Positions 22,482 to 33,480 of a stretch of DNA of 64,000 nucleotides are shown here, in pieces. The notes below the pieces were generated by a model that ran no database searches, was not told the origin of the DNA, and saw only the letters and a list, made by a program, of their open reading frames with translations. Location: assembly GCA_022410635.1 (NCBI GenBank), contig JAJVDF010001216.1, forward strand, positions 193,558 through 257,557. Direction: 5' to 3'. Numbering within the stretch: position 1 is the stretch's first letter; the number at the start of each line of letters is the position of its first letter. A program made the position numbers and the translations under genes. This stretch comes from Tretioscincus oriximinensis (lineage: Eukaryota > Chordata > Lepidosauria > Squamata > Gymnophthalmidae).

Positions 22482-22705
22482 CCGTGGAGGACTATCCTCG
22501 GTGCAAGAGGATACTGTTATCTTCTAAGGAAAGGGTTCCCATTGCGGGAAGCTGCCCCTCTTCCTCGGTCTGATGTCCTCTCTGCCCGAGAACCCCATTC
22601 TCCAATGCAGCTGGAGGGCTGTACTCCTGGGAGTGGGATGCTCCTGTTGCATCTCTGTAGGTTTCACCTAATGTCTATTTCTGTCTCTCTGTTTCTCCAG
22701 GTCAG

Positions 22706-22924
22706 CTACCTTGGCTCCAAGGGAAGAAACAGTTCCCAGAGAACCAGGAGCTCCTTGCACCAAACACACACCCATGACTTCTCACGAGCAGGTAGATAGT
22801 CATACATCTGACACTCAGTGCAAAACACTGGGAAGCCCCCGCTCCCCTGATGGTTCACTACCTTCATTCCTAATATATATTTTATTTTACTTTTATAGCT
22901 CCATGACTGACAAGTGAAACTCAT
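22706..22924 (-). pseudogene. CR1 ORF1 N-terminal zinc-finger-like segment
   Basis: The minus-strand frame contains FPVFCTECQMYDYL and KSWVCVWCKELLVL, a CxxC...CxxC pattern like the PHD/zinc-finger-like N-terminal motif of CR1 ORF1. It is followed by a frameshift (GAKVADLEKQRDR continues in another frame near 22690), a short coiled-coil-like run, and then the esterase domain. Together with 21990-22481 it makes a nearly complete but broken ORF1. Confidence 0.7.
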
Positions 22925-24649
22925 GTGCCAATAACTTTGCCACCTCTGGGCAGGTTTTGTTTTTGTTTTTTTGCTCCAGTTTGCAAGCTAAAACCTAACT
23001 ACATTCAAGACAAGAAAATCAAGTCACCCNAAGATTGTGTCCTCTTGTCTTGCTTGATCCCAGGCCACAGGCCAGTGATCTGGGCGTGCTCACTCTATAA
23101 AGGTGTAGTGAGACCATCCCCACCCTGCTGCTGTTTTGCTGTGCTGCTTTCCTGGACCACCTGCAGTCTGCAGCCCATAGATAGCCACGCCGCCTGCGCC
23201 AGCAATGACTGCACCACCCGAGCATGGCGTGGGGTTTTTTCCACGTATTTTCCAAGTAAAACTTTGCTGAGATTGAAGGGCTTCCCTGCTAAACTTAAGC
23301 CCATTATTGGAGAATTATGTTTCAGTGGAATGGATAAATCTAAAGTCATTTTTCGTGTTTTAGAATCCAGACTTTCAGACTGCACAAATGAACTCTTGGA
23401 TCTCTCAGTTGATTTTTAGAACATAGAAATTCATCTGTACAAAGGACAAACGCACAGGAGGAAAATCAGGGTTGAAGCACACAGTATTTGATGCACTGCA
23501 AATAAAGAAGGGAAAAGAGAGAAATCAATATAAACCATATGAATAGTTAAGAACTCACAGCAATGTATTTTATATTTTTCCAGATATTTTCCTGCCTTCA
23601 AAACATGCTCTTGAAAGATACTGAAACAATTCTAGGCATTCTAAGACACCACACTCTTAACACCATTCGTGATTGTTAGGAGTAGGTGCAACATGCCACA
23701 GATAATCATCCTATTCTATCCAATCTTTAGAACCTGGTAATGAACATCCCTTTATTAAGATGTCACAAACCAGGGTCAATGCAGCATGTGTTCAGGGCCT
23801 TGTAACTGCTCTGGTATTAGATTCCATAGTCCCAGATCACATCTGCGATGGTCCGAAAGAATCAAACTGATGTTATCCTAAATTAACACTTGATTTTCTT
23901 GTCAAGTTTCACTTCAGTCCTTCACAATTTCAATCTGAAGTAATGATCAGTTCACACATCTCTCAGCAAATTGGTTATCTTTATGGTGTGTTAAGGAGCA
24001 AACTTTTGTGTTATCAATGGTTTGCATATAGCAAAATATATTCTCAATCTGATGCTTTCCATGGAATGGATTGATGAGAATCTATTGATACTCATTGTCA
24101 TGAATGGCTCATTTGCTGGTCAGATTTGGATTTGCAGAGGCAGCTTCTCTCTGCCTGGATTGGACACAGTTATTCTCCAGGAATCAATGGAATTTGAACA
24201 ATTTCTGAATTCTTTGAGGGATTTCCAGTTGGCATAACTAACATATCTGATGAAACTCTGATCATGATAGATAAGCAGAAGCATCAAAAATAACAATAAT
24301 TTCAAATGTATCTTGGCACTAATCTGAAGCTAATAAAACACCTTAGTAGAATGCACAATTGTAGCTATGTTGTGGTAGAACTTATTTCTCCACTAACATT
24401 GCATCATTTAGTAGAGCTCTTTTGTGTGATGATTTACCTTGTATGATCAATCATGAAGGAAAAAGGGTGGAGAGGTTGCTAGTTAGGTTCCCGCTAGCCA
24501 CAAGTACTCTGGATTATTTCTCTGCTGATAAAATGTTTGTTGGCAGAGTACGACTGGATGAGTCCAGAGAGAGGTACATGACTTTTTTTGAGAAATATGG
24601 TGAATCCATTGGTCACCAAAAGACAGTAGTGTACTTCCTTTGCTTAGTG
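22925..24649. other. Possible CR1 5' leader (to ~23290), then unassigned
   Basis: The first part would be the 5' UTR of the minus-strand CR1 if the copy is near full length. It is GC-richer than the flanks around 23040-23240, but no boundary is visible. From about 23300 to 24650 nothing is recognised. Confidence 0.35.
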
Positions 24650-24850
24650 ACAAAAATATTGCTTTGGGGAAAAGTTTTAAAGGATGTTCTGTGGATGTTC
24701 AATTGCAGATTTGCATGCAAGAATCTGATTATCCAGCTCTATTTCAATCTGGCTTCAGGCCTCCTTATGGAACTGAAAGTGCCTTGGTGATTTTCAGGGA
24801 AAAACGTCTGAGTGAAAGAGAGACAACATGTAACCTTGTAAGTTCTGAAT
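24650..24850 (+). mobile_element. L2-like LINE, RT fragment
   Basis: A frame encodes FQSGFRPPYGTESALVIF (24749-24802), a close match to the QSGFRPGxGTETALxxL block of L2-clade reverse transcriptases, preceded by ICMQESDYPALFQ. The following LLDLSAAFDTV-type catalytic block is not visible, so only a short relic remains. Confidence 0.75.
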
Positions 24851-24960
24851 CATGCCAGTCTTTTAAAAAGCATTGGCTATTAGTCTGCTACCAAGTACAA
24901 TTCCAAGGTGATAACTGTGATTTATTAGATCCTAAACATTTTGGGTCCCAAGTATCTAAA

Positions 24961-25410
24961 TAGGCTGACCAGATCCCCCCTTTTGGGGGGGAACCCAGTT
25001 TGGGGGGGGTTGCAGCATCTCTAGGGGGATCTAGCATCTTGGACCAGCTCCTGAAGGCACCCTCACCTCAGTAAAAAAATAAAAATTCTCACACACTTCA
25101 AAACTTTCTTGCACACTTAAAAAAANTTTTTTTAAAAAAAATCACTGCACCACGACTAGGGGCTTCTTGCAACAGGGGCCAGCTTCTGAAGGCACCTTCC
25201 CCTCTGTAAAAAAATTCTGATGTACTCCAAAAAAACCTCCGTTTAAAAATTTTCACACACTTAAAAAAATTCTCACATGCTTCACCGATTTCTCGGGTGC
25301 GAATTTTGGAAGGTGAATGCATGTTGATGGGTAATTTGCATATTTGCATATGCAAATTAGTATGAATATTAATTACTCCAGTTTGGGTCTCAGAAAATCT
25401 GGTCAGTCTA
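24961..25410. mobile_element. MITE with 7-bp TSD (family A, copy 2)
   Basis: The left end TAGGCTGACCAGATCCCCCC and right end (reverse complement TAGACTGACCAGATTTTCTG) match family A at 6269. The flanks are identical 7-bp repeats ATCTAAA (24954-24960, 25411-25417). Inner blocks TTTTGGGGGGGAACCCAGTT at the left and CCAGTTTGGGTCTC at the right also fit the family. The interior has repeated CACACACTTAAAAAA-like words and three POU-type octamers at 25334-25357. No coding capacity. Confidence 0.8.
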
Positions 25411-25547
25411 ATCTAAAGAAGTGTTTTTATCAAATCAACCTGTACGATAAACTTTGCAGATGAGATTCTCTCATTCTGTCACCAAATTCAGTAACTGAAA
25501 TGGCATTTTAGTATAACATCCGGGCTATGAAATAACCAGAATCTATC

Positions 25548-25612
25548 TATCTATCTGTATTTATATTTATACCCCGCCCTATATCCGAAGGTCTCAGGGT
25601 GGCCAAAACAGT
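25548..25612 (-). mobile_element. SINE 3' tail fragment
   Basis: TATTTATACCCCGCCCTATA, then TCCGAAGGTCTCAGGGTGGC is the reversed 3' end of the main SINE family. Confidence 0.7.
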
Positions 25613-25705
25613 AAAACATCACTACAAAATTAAAACAGTATAAAACAATATTTAAAAGTAGGGACAGAGATGTCATTTCTTCAGCCAAAGGTCAAGTAAA
25701 AGAAT

Positions 25706-25706
25706 C

Positions 25707-25768
<62 letters not shown>
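25706..25768. repeat. (ATCT)n microsatellite, ~15 units
   Basis: Perfect ATCT tetranucleotide array. A shorter ATCT run at 25540-25556 lies next to the SINE tail. Confidence 0.95.
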
Positions 25769-26019
25769 CCCCACACAGTTTCAGTCATTGTTGTGATCAA
25801 CCCTAATTGGCTTAATTTATTTTTATTATAACCTGTCATGGGACTTTAGGATATAGGATGGAATGAGAACACAAACTGATCAATTGATCATTAGTTAATA
25901 AAACATTTTAGCAAATGGACAAGAATTCTGTGTTATGGTCATTATTCTAAAAACAAACAAACAACTATTTCATGTTCCAACAATTTTAATTTGGAAGCAG
26001 AAACAGGTCAGATTGAACT

Positions 26020-26150
26020 CTCTCATCCTACTCCACAGGGTGTCTGTTGTGGAGAAAGCAACAAAAGCGATGTGCGCCACCCCATGGTTGGCTGCCCTGA
26101 GACCTTTGTTTATAGGGCGGAATACAAGTACAAATAAATAAATTTATTAA
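26020..26150 (+). mobile_element. SINE 3' half (main family)
   Basis: CTCTCTCATCCTACTCCACA, GGGTGTCTGTTGTGGAGAAA, GCAACAAAAGCGATGTGCGC, CTGCCCTGAGACC, TATAGGGCGGAATACAA and an AAATAAATAAAT tail. The tRNA-like head is missing. Confidence 0.85.
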
Positions 26151-26637
26151 AAAACGGTTTNCTGAAAGATTCTATGGAACATATCTATTAAATCAATCAA
26201 TTCATGCAAATAAATTACAATGTCTTCAAAATATTTAGCAACATAGTGTAATTGACAATATGTTTAACATTCATTATGAATATAACACACTCGAAGCAAA
26301 GACAAAAAATATGTCACTGGTATACCCAGGACAATAAGAACAAAATTGTTAGGATGACAAAAAGAGTGGCTGGATCTTAACAAGTTTTTTTCCCCTTTCT
26401 CCAGAAAATAACCATGATTACTCTTCTGTTTCAAAAGAGAAGGAAGGCTGTGACTTAAATTGAAGTCTTAAGATATCAGCAGGGGATGAGTACAAATGCT
26501 CCTAGCAATATCAGGACAAAAATAAAGGATTTTGTTCACGGCTGTTAGAAACCCCAAAATGAAAGATTTGGGGCTGAAATCTAACAGTTGATCCATGTGA
26601 ACTTTCTCAAGTTTCTTCAGATATAGATGAATGTAAT
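26151..26637. other. Unassigned sequence
   Basis: Nothing recognised. Confidence 0.4.
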
Positions 26638-26638
26638 C

Positions 26639-26710
<72 letters not shown>

Positions 26711-26809
26711 CCCCCCAACAGGTGCCACCTTGCCGTGGTGGGGGGCTTAACTGCTGCAGTGATGCTTAGGGCTGTGCTGGCGGTAGTGTAACTACCAGAA
26801 GGTTCAACC

Positions 26810-26848
<39 letters not shown>

Positions 26849-26873
26849 TAATAATTAATAATTAATAATTAAT
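26638..26873. repeat. Two (AAT)n arrays separated by a 100-bp unique insert
   Basis: The first AAT array runs 26638-26710, the second 26811-26873 (ending in ATTAATA units). Between them (26711-26810) lies non-repetitive, GC-richer sequence starting CCCCCCAACAGGTGCCACC and containing CTTGCCGTGGTGGGGGGCTT and AACTACCAGAAGGTTCAACC. That insert looks like a fragment of a dispersed element, but I cannot name it. Confidence 0.85.
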
Positions 26874-26881
26874 AGTGATGA

Positions 26882-26915
26882 GAAGGAGAGGGAGAGGGAG
26901 AGGGAGAGGGAGAAG
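26882..26915. repeat. (GAGAGG)n short array
   Basis: About five units of GAGAGG/GAGGGA just after the AAT arrays. Confidence 0.9.
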
Positions 26916-29689
26916 ACAAAAAAGAAGAAGGAAACTTTGTATGCATACGTTGCTTTTAAAAATCCAGAAAGACTCAAAGCATTTTAGTTCCTCTCCATTC
27001 AGTGATCACATGTTGTAAGTCAAAAGCACAAGAGAGGTAGGAAAGGTGTTAATCTTCAGTTAGTAGTCTTCCTTTGTCTCTCCCAACTATAGTTTTAAAG
27101 TGGAAACAAATATATCATTTGAAGAAATGAAAAATAAGTTTCCAACAAGACTTTGACTTTTTAGGTATTATAGTTAGTGTTTTAGTATCGTAGATATTTT
27201 TGCTTGCAGCTTGACTGATTTAGTGGGCAAAGATTCTTTTCAGCCTTCATTTCCCAGATAATCAGTGTGTTACGATCTTTATAGGACATGTTTTGGTAAC
27301 GTCAAAACTGGAAAATGAAAGTTCCCCAGCTTCAAAGATGCAGTATTGGGATATATTTCATTAGGTCACAGATGATTCCTGAATTTCATATATGATGGAA
27401 AATCCAACCATTGGTTCACGGCATCAGAAGAAAGCAGTCCAGACTTTCCAAATATAGTGGAATAAGCAAATAACATCTAGATGCAGCTATAGTCTGACCC
27501 ACCCACATTCTATGGTAGAAAATATGGATTAGCAAAGATTTTGGATCAAAAAAAATTTGCACACATGGTCTATTGTTATGTCTGCTTACTGTTAAAAAAA
27601 ATCTCTCTTTGATTAGCTTTGGCTGACATATACTGTAGTCCTAACAGATTCAGTCAGAATCTCTGTTTTATAAGTGGTTTTTGTTTGTTTTTTTNGGGGT
27701 CCATTTAGTCCATGTTCTGGGTGTTTAAATTTATATTTAAGGTTTATATTAAGTTAAGAAAGGAAAAAAAACTATCAGAGGTCTCTCCCTTGATACTCCA
27801 TACTTTACATATATGAGCAAATGCAGTTCCAAGACAGATCTGACATTGTATATATTAAATTTAATTTATTTTGTTAGGTCCTATATATACTAGGAATTTC
27901 ATATGAATTTTACAGAAAACTTCAACAAGCAGCTAGAAATACCCATGCTATATCAGTACTCAATTGGTTACAATCCATCATGCACCATTTCTCCTCTATC
28001 CGAGTTTTTGCAACACTTGTGAAAACCAAGTCGTTGGTTACACCTCCCTGAAATGCACAATTTTTGATGTCGGTCTATTGCTGACATAAAGGCCAATAAG
28101 TATGAAGAAAGTTTTACATACGAAATAAATAAAAATCACAAAATGTACTTCACCATCTTAAGCCATATTGCACATTTTTTAAACAAAATAATAATAATTG
28201 GCAGGAGAATATCCACCAGAAGGAGGACTCATCTGTTACCTGCTCCACTGTTTAGAGCTGAGATCAGAAGTGTGTTATTTGTCTTCGGTGACATGAAGTT
28301 TGCTTTCCTTTGACAAAAAAAGGCGACAAATGGAGAGATGGGAATACGCAAGAAAATCACATGAATTTTCAAGGGAACAATTATTCAAGCTAAAATGGAT
28401 GACTTTGTGCGTTTAGGGGGCACGTGCACAACTATTTCCCATTTATCTTAAAAGGAAATAAACTCTGTGAAGGTCTGCAAATTTGGCCACTTAAAGACAG
28501 GAAATTGAGAATTATAGTCCCATAGCATCTCTATGATGAACTGGAAAGGCTAATGACAAAGCCAATGGGAAAGAGAAGTACATAGAAAGTATGTGTCTCC
28601 TGATACTAGTTTGTAAAATGCCACATAAAGGTAAGACTATAAGAAATAGACCTCTTATGTGGGCAGTTTGTTTACAATGAAGGGTCTCCTCCAGAGGCTA
28701 TGGTACTTTTATTACCTTGCATCGTCCCATCTATGTGATCATTTGTGTTGTCATCAGAATCTTTACAGAGAAAATAAAACACCTGCAACACATACAGCCC
28801 GATGGTTGCATGCAACTCACCAGAAGTTTTCCTATGGCCAATGAAGCTCTGCCTAATATACAGAGGCACCATATTCCTTGTAAGTTATATGACTGTGCNG
28901 CTGCAGATGTGGAAAAAATAGAGTGACGCAAGGAAAACCATTAGCCATAAACACCTGGAGACTATTTTCCTGCATTTTCAATAATAATAATTGATTACGT
29001 TTCCTCTGCCTTGTCCAGGGTTTTTTTCACACATACCTTCAGATAATGGTCACTGGAAACCATTGTCATCTCCTGACCTGGGGACTATTTCCTCCATTTT
29101 ACACTCTTCAGGCAGAAGCATTGTTACTCTTAGCCCCAAAGCAGGAAGTGTGAAGACTGTATTATCTTTCCATCCTTTGTTCTACAAGTCTGGTTGCTTC
29201 CCCATCTCACTGCAACTGAATGAAAATATATGTAACATNTTGAAAAGCTAGAATACAACATTTACCCTTTCTGCAGGAATGCTTCAACAGCACAAGAAAA
29301 TGTATAGATTGCTTAAAAGCAATCCACATAAAAATAAGGCTGCATCCCCATTTACTAAGGTAAATGGCACCAACATCATGTAGAATTTGCTCCATGGAGG
29401 TTCAGCCATCCACTCACTAAAAGGGCCCTTTGCCTCGTTTTTTTCCTGTTTGCTCATGTTTTCTGATTCAGCAACATAAACNGAAAGAAAGCTTCAGTGG
29501 GACCTTCCTTACGTGACTTTGAACCTTGCTGTAAAAACTTCAGGGGCTCCCAGGATGTAATGAGAACAGAGAGGGAACTGCACTTGGAAATGTGTTGCTT
29601 CACTTTAAAAGGAATAGCAATTTTAATCTTGTAATGGGGAAGCAAACTAAGTTAAAGGTAAGTTTAAGGATTTTTTAAAAAAGTGATTG
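26916..29689. other. Unassigned sequence
   Basis: About 2.8 kb without a recognised gene or repeat. It is AT-rich; open frames (28659-29251) overlap on both strands and have no motif. A possible degenerate SINE word GACTCAAAGC occurs near 26973. Confidence 0.35.
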
Positions 29690-29748
29690 TAATACGAATA
29701 GTAACGTGAATGATCGCTTCCTACTAATTGCTTGGATTATTTCCCAGC
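29690..29748 (+). repeat. Family C palindrome relic
   Basis: TAACGTGAATGATCGCTTCC followed by TACTAATTGCTTGGATTATT resembles 31008-31075 and the palindrome at 53478-53550. Confidence 0.45.
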
Positions 29749-29890
29749 CACTGCAAAAAAAGTCTGATGCTAAAGTAATCTTCCCAGAGTTCAACCTTTT
29801 TTGTTTCCTTTGCCAAATGGTCATACCCAAAGAAAGTTAACCTTTCCCATAGTATAATCATAGTATAATATGATTATATAAGAAAATATG

Positions 29891-29964
29891 CTGCTCAAAA
29901 CAATTAAGGGAACACTTTAACATCATAGTGTAACACTAAGTGTTCCCTTAATTGTTTTGAGCAG
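29891..29964. mobile_element. 74-bp palindromic MITE, Tc1/mariner-like ends (family D, copy 1)
   Basis: Perfect 27-bp inverted repeats: CTGCTCAAAACAATTAAGGG then AACACTT (29891-29917), mirrored at 29938-29964, with a 20-base loop. TA dinucleotides flank both sides, as in Tc1/mariner insertion. The end sequence matches the TGCTCAAAA...AAGGGAACACT ends of a widespread vertebrate Tc1/mariner-type transposon, from memory. It has no coding capacity. Confidence 0.8.
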
Positions 29965-30014
29965 TATATATTCTTATGTTAAGCACAGTGAAAGCATCTG
30001 GTACATTTTCTCAA

Positions 30015-30232
30015 GGGCTTTGGGGGAGACAGGATGTTGCCTCCGGGATGGATCAACAGGCAGGACTCCTGAGATTCCATTTGCAGGGAGTCATGAACAG
30101 GTGCATATTTTGCTTTCCTCTGTTCGGGCTGCCCAGGTGCATCTGGTGGGCCTCTGTGTGGGGCAGAATGCTGGACTTGATGGGCTGTGGCCTGATCCAG
30201 TATGGCTCTTCTTAGGTTGTTATGTTCTTAGG
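30015..30232 (+). mobile_element. CR1 3'-end fragment
   Basis: 3' UTR only: TGTTGCCTCCGGGATGGATC, GCAGGGAGTCATGAACAGG, CCAGGTGCATCTGGTGGGCC, ATGCTGGACTTGATGGGCTG, tail GTTGTTATGTTCTTA. A frame of about 90 codons crosses it but is UTR, not protein. Confidence 0.9.
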
Positions 30233-30935
30233 TAGAATATTCACTTTTATTACAGCAAACAAGGCTCAGGTCATGTTATTGTTCAAAGCTGTACTATCAC
30301 ATTCAGTAGCTGAGGAGAGACTGGCCTGGAATAAGGTCTCATTGGGGGTGGCACCCTATTTGTGAANTTATTTCCCACTAAAGTTGTGCCAAGCATATTC
30401 AGAAAACCCCTAACATTCAGGGGCAAATTCTGTCACGCCTTCAAATTGAAGGTTGAATGACAATGAACTTTGCAGACATCATCTAACAGGACATAAATGT
30501 CCTTGAGACAGACAATACACAGCAATGATACACAGGTGATATTGATTAGAAAAAGGCATCAGCTGGGGTTTCTGTTTCTAATACAGTAAACCTTAGGACA
30601 CGTTCGCATTTGTCTTCCACTGATTGGGTATTGCTTTTTTGACTTTCATTCTTTCCCAAGCTGGAGCACTCCAGTTCCTAACCAGGAGCAGGAAGTTTGA
30701 AGGTATAGTCCAACAGGTAACCAGATAATAATCCAAAATAATTATCCTTCTCATAGAAAAAGCCTTTAAAAAAGGCAGATGTGTCTGTTTATTGGCCAAT
30801 TCATAGCTGAAGTTGTGGGTCCTGCATTTTAGTCTTGTTATTGCTCTGCATGGCAGGCTGTTAATTCTTCATGGTAGTATTTGTACTTTCTACAGGAATG
30901 TTTCAGAGGTAGGTCTAGACAGGATAAATCTAAAA
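30233..30935. other. Unassigned sequence
   Basis: Nothing recognised. Confidence 0.4.
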
Positions 30936-31075
30936 TCTGGGATACAGCTTTGGACCTTTATTGGCTACACCCTTTAAATGTCCAAAGCTCTATCCCAGAT
31001 GGAGTGTTTGGGAAATAGTGACTCAATTAGCAATGCAAATGGCCTGCTCCTACTAATTGCTTGAACTGTTCTCCA
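30936..31075. repeat. Hairpin (30936-30999) next to a family C relic (31008-31075)
   Basis: TCTGGGATACAGCTTTGGAC pairs with GTCCAAAGCTCTATCCCAGA with one mismatch around a 24-base loop. Directly after, TTGGGAAATAGTGACTCAAT and CTAATTGCTTGAACTGTTCT align with the reverse complement of the palindrome at 53478-53550. Confidence 0.6.
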
Positions 31076-33387
31076 TTCAAAATGCAAAATACTCTTAATA
31101 TTATATAATATCTTAATATGCTTCTTTCCCATAGTTGCTGCAATACTATGATCTACCTCTCACATTTGCATTCTTCCTACTTATCATGAACTACTTTGGA
31201 TGCTTTTCTTAGCTTAATTAAATAAGTTAAGTGCTAATGATGAGCAAATGGAGAACCATAAAGTAGGAAACTAAGTGCTATGAATTATTAGTTGCCAAAA
31301 TCTCATACCAAGCTCCAATATTGTCAGTTAGCACATACTGACACATGTCAAACAGTCACTGGCAGTTATTAAATGTCATATCTGAAACACAATTGGAAGC
31401 CAATTTTTACTGCAAATGTCAAATGTCACAAAATCAAGCAGGCATTCCACTTCATAACTGATGGTACCAAATTCTGAAGTAAAATGATAGATAAATGTTA
31501 TTTGTGAGTTGGACTATTTGTATCTAACAGAATGGTGATTGGCATCTTTCTCAAAAGAATATGAAAAGATCCTATTGTGAAGTTATGAATTGACCAAGAA
31601 TCAGAATTTTCTCATTCTGAAAGGGGACAGAAAATGGATTAAATTGTAAATATAACGGGAGACTTTGTTTGGACCGTATTCAAGCAGTCTATAATCATTC
31701 TTGCAGAGTGGAAACATTCCTATAGAAAGTTGTATACTATCCTTCATGCTTTCTACATGCCATATGACATGTTTCATCCAATCTCAGTGAGGGGAGGAGC
31801 CAGATACATAGAACACAGGAAGGATGAGTTACAGTCTTCACATTCTTGAGCTAGAAGAGGAATTCTTTCTAAGGCAGGAAACACTTTCCCACAAACAATA
31901 GATGGAAATGGCTCCCAGAGACCATTTTCTGAAGGTAGGTACAGAAAAAGTCCTGCAGGAACTTGTGCAAGAACTAACTTAAAGGTTTTATCTCAATTTT
32001 CCCCCCAGAATTTACTCCTTTACCCTTTGCATTTCTCAAGACATTCACAAGATAATGAGACTACTTTAAACATAACATAGAGAAAAACCCTGATGACCTT
32101 CCATGGAAAAATTGTGGAGTCTACTCTAATGTTGTTAAAATGAGTATGTCATTAGAAAGACTAACTAAACAGTAATAGAAATATAATTTAAACTTTGTTA
32201 TACCCAAATTGCACTTTAGTATGGTTGTACTTAGAAACTTTAGCAATAATCAAGCATTCTTTTTGCTGCATCTAAAAATCCTTATTTGATTGTAGGTCAC
32301 ATTCACATTGAAAGGGAACAAATTTTGCTACAGCAATTGCTCATAAATGACGATGGGTCTATTACTGTCATTAATCTGAATAATTATCAGATTGATACAC
32401 ACGCAGATTGCACCAATTAGCCTTTAAACAGTTTAGTGCCCACGGTGAAGGGCTCATCTATTATATGAGTGAGCTCCACAGTTCTTCCCCTTTGCTTAGC
32501 ATAATGGATAGGTCCTATGCACTTGATAATGATAAAGCACTATGGAATATAACCTTCACTGTTTGTATGTGGTGACTGTATCCATATGTTTTCTATTGTT
32601 GAGCTGCCCTTTCTCTACCCTCTCTCCCACTAGCTTAGATTTTTATGTTCAAAACAAACAGTTGATGCTGATGTGATTTATATAACTGTATAAAATTATG
32701 GTCCGAAGTTATGCATCAGAATCGAGCAAGATATTTCTGGATCAGACTGGATGAACTGAACAGACAGAATGATGGGCCAGAGGTTCAGAAAAGGACTGCA
32801 TAGATGACTTGGGGACAGGATTAGGAAGGATGTTTACTTTCGAAAAAGACTTAATATCTTGGCAAATTACAATATGAAAGAAAGAAAACACTCTTTCAAG
32901 TATTTGTACTGTGTCAGGGAAATCAAAGAAGAGCTCCCTCGAGAAATCTCTTGATGACTCCCCAAGATGAGAATAATGGAAGTTGGAAACATATCATCTA
33001 CAAGGCTGTCTCCTCGAAGGGGAGAGAAGGATGGAAGGAAGGATGAAGCTGCAGCACAGGAGGGAGGCTGTTGCCTCATCCGTCCCAAGAACAGCTGCTT
33101 GCAATGTAGCCAGAGTGCAATTAGTGAGAATTGCTAGAAACTGCACCCGTGCCGAGTTTCAGACTCAAGTATACACCTGCAATGTGTGGCTTTGGGAACT
33201 GAGGGATGCAAGATTTAATGTGCCTAGCACAAAGCCACACCACTGTGACATTCATTTATATCCATTTTAACTCTTCGGTGCATGTAACCATAGTGTAGTA
33301 TTTTTCAGAATTCCAAAAAAGATTAATNGTGAGAGGATCACGATTTCTCCTCTACAATTTCATAATTCAGGGCAAATAATTGATGAT
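31076..33387. other. Unassigned sequence, no repeat signature
   Basis: About 2.3 kb with no recognised repeat and no convincing exon. The block 32280-32500 has many TAAT/ATTA and ATTTGC-like words and no decay-typical CR1 or SINE similarity, so it is a candidate for conserved non-coding DNA only if alignment shows it. Confidence 0.3.
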
Positions 33388-33398
33388 GGTGAGTACTA

Positions 33399-33433
<35 letters not shown>

Positions 33434-33480
33434 AGTAGTAGCAGTAGTACTAGTAGTAGTAGAAGAAGAAAAGGAAGAAG
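33388..33480. repeat. Compound triplet microsatellite forming a hairpin
   Basis: (ACT)n runs into (GCT)n and then (AGT)n with an internal AGCAGTAGTAC interruption, followed by GAA units. ACT and AGT are reverse complements, so the array can fold on itself. Confidence 0.85.

Noticed and set aside
22048..22527. 159-residue plus-strand frame
   Set aside because: It is the antisense shadow of the CR1 ORF1 esterase domain on the minus strand.
22925..23419. 164-residue plus-strand frame near a CTCTATAAAGG word
   Set aside because: No recognisable domain, opposite to the CR1 leader, and the TATA-like word alone does not make a promoter.
24422..24660. Open frame upstream of the L2 block as a possible host exon
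   Set aside because: No recognised domain and no clear splice signals; most likely degraded L2 or unique DNA.
25706..26715. CRISPR-like array
   Set aside because: The periodic signals are simple tetra- and trinucleotide microsatellites without spacers, in a vertebrate-like genome.
29957..30235. 92-residue frame with EQVHILLSSVRAAQ
   Set aside because: The same peptide appears in every CR1 copy because it is a translation of the CR1 3' UTR, not a protein.
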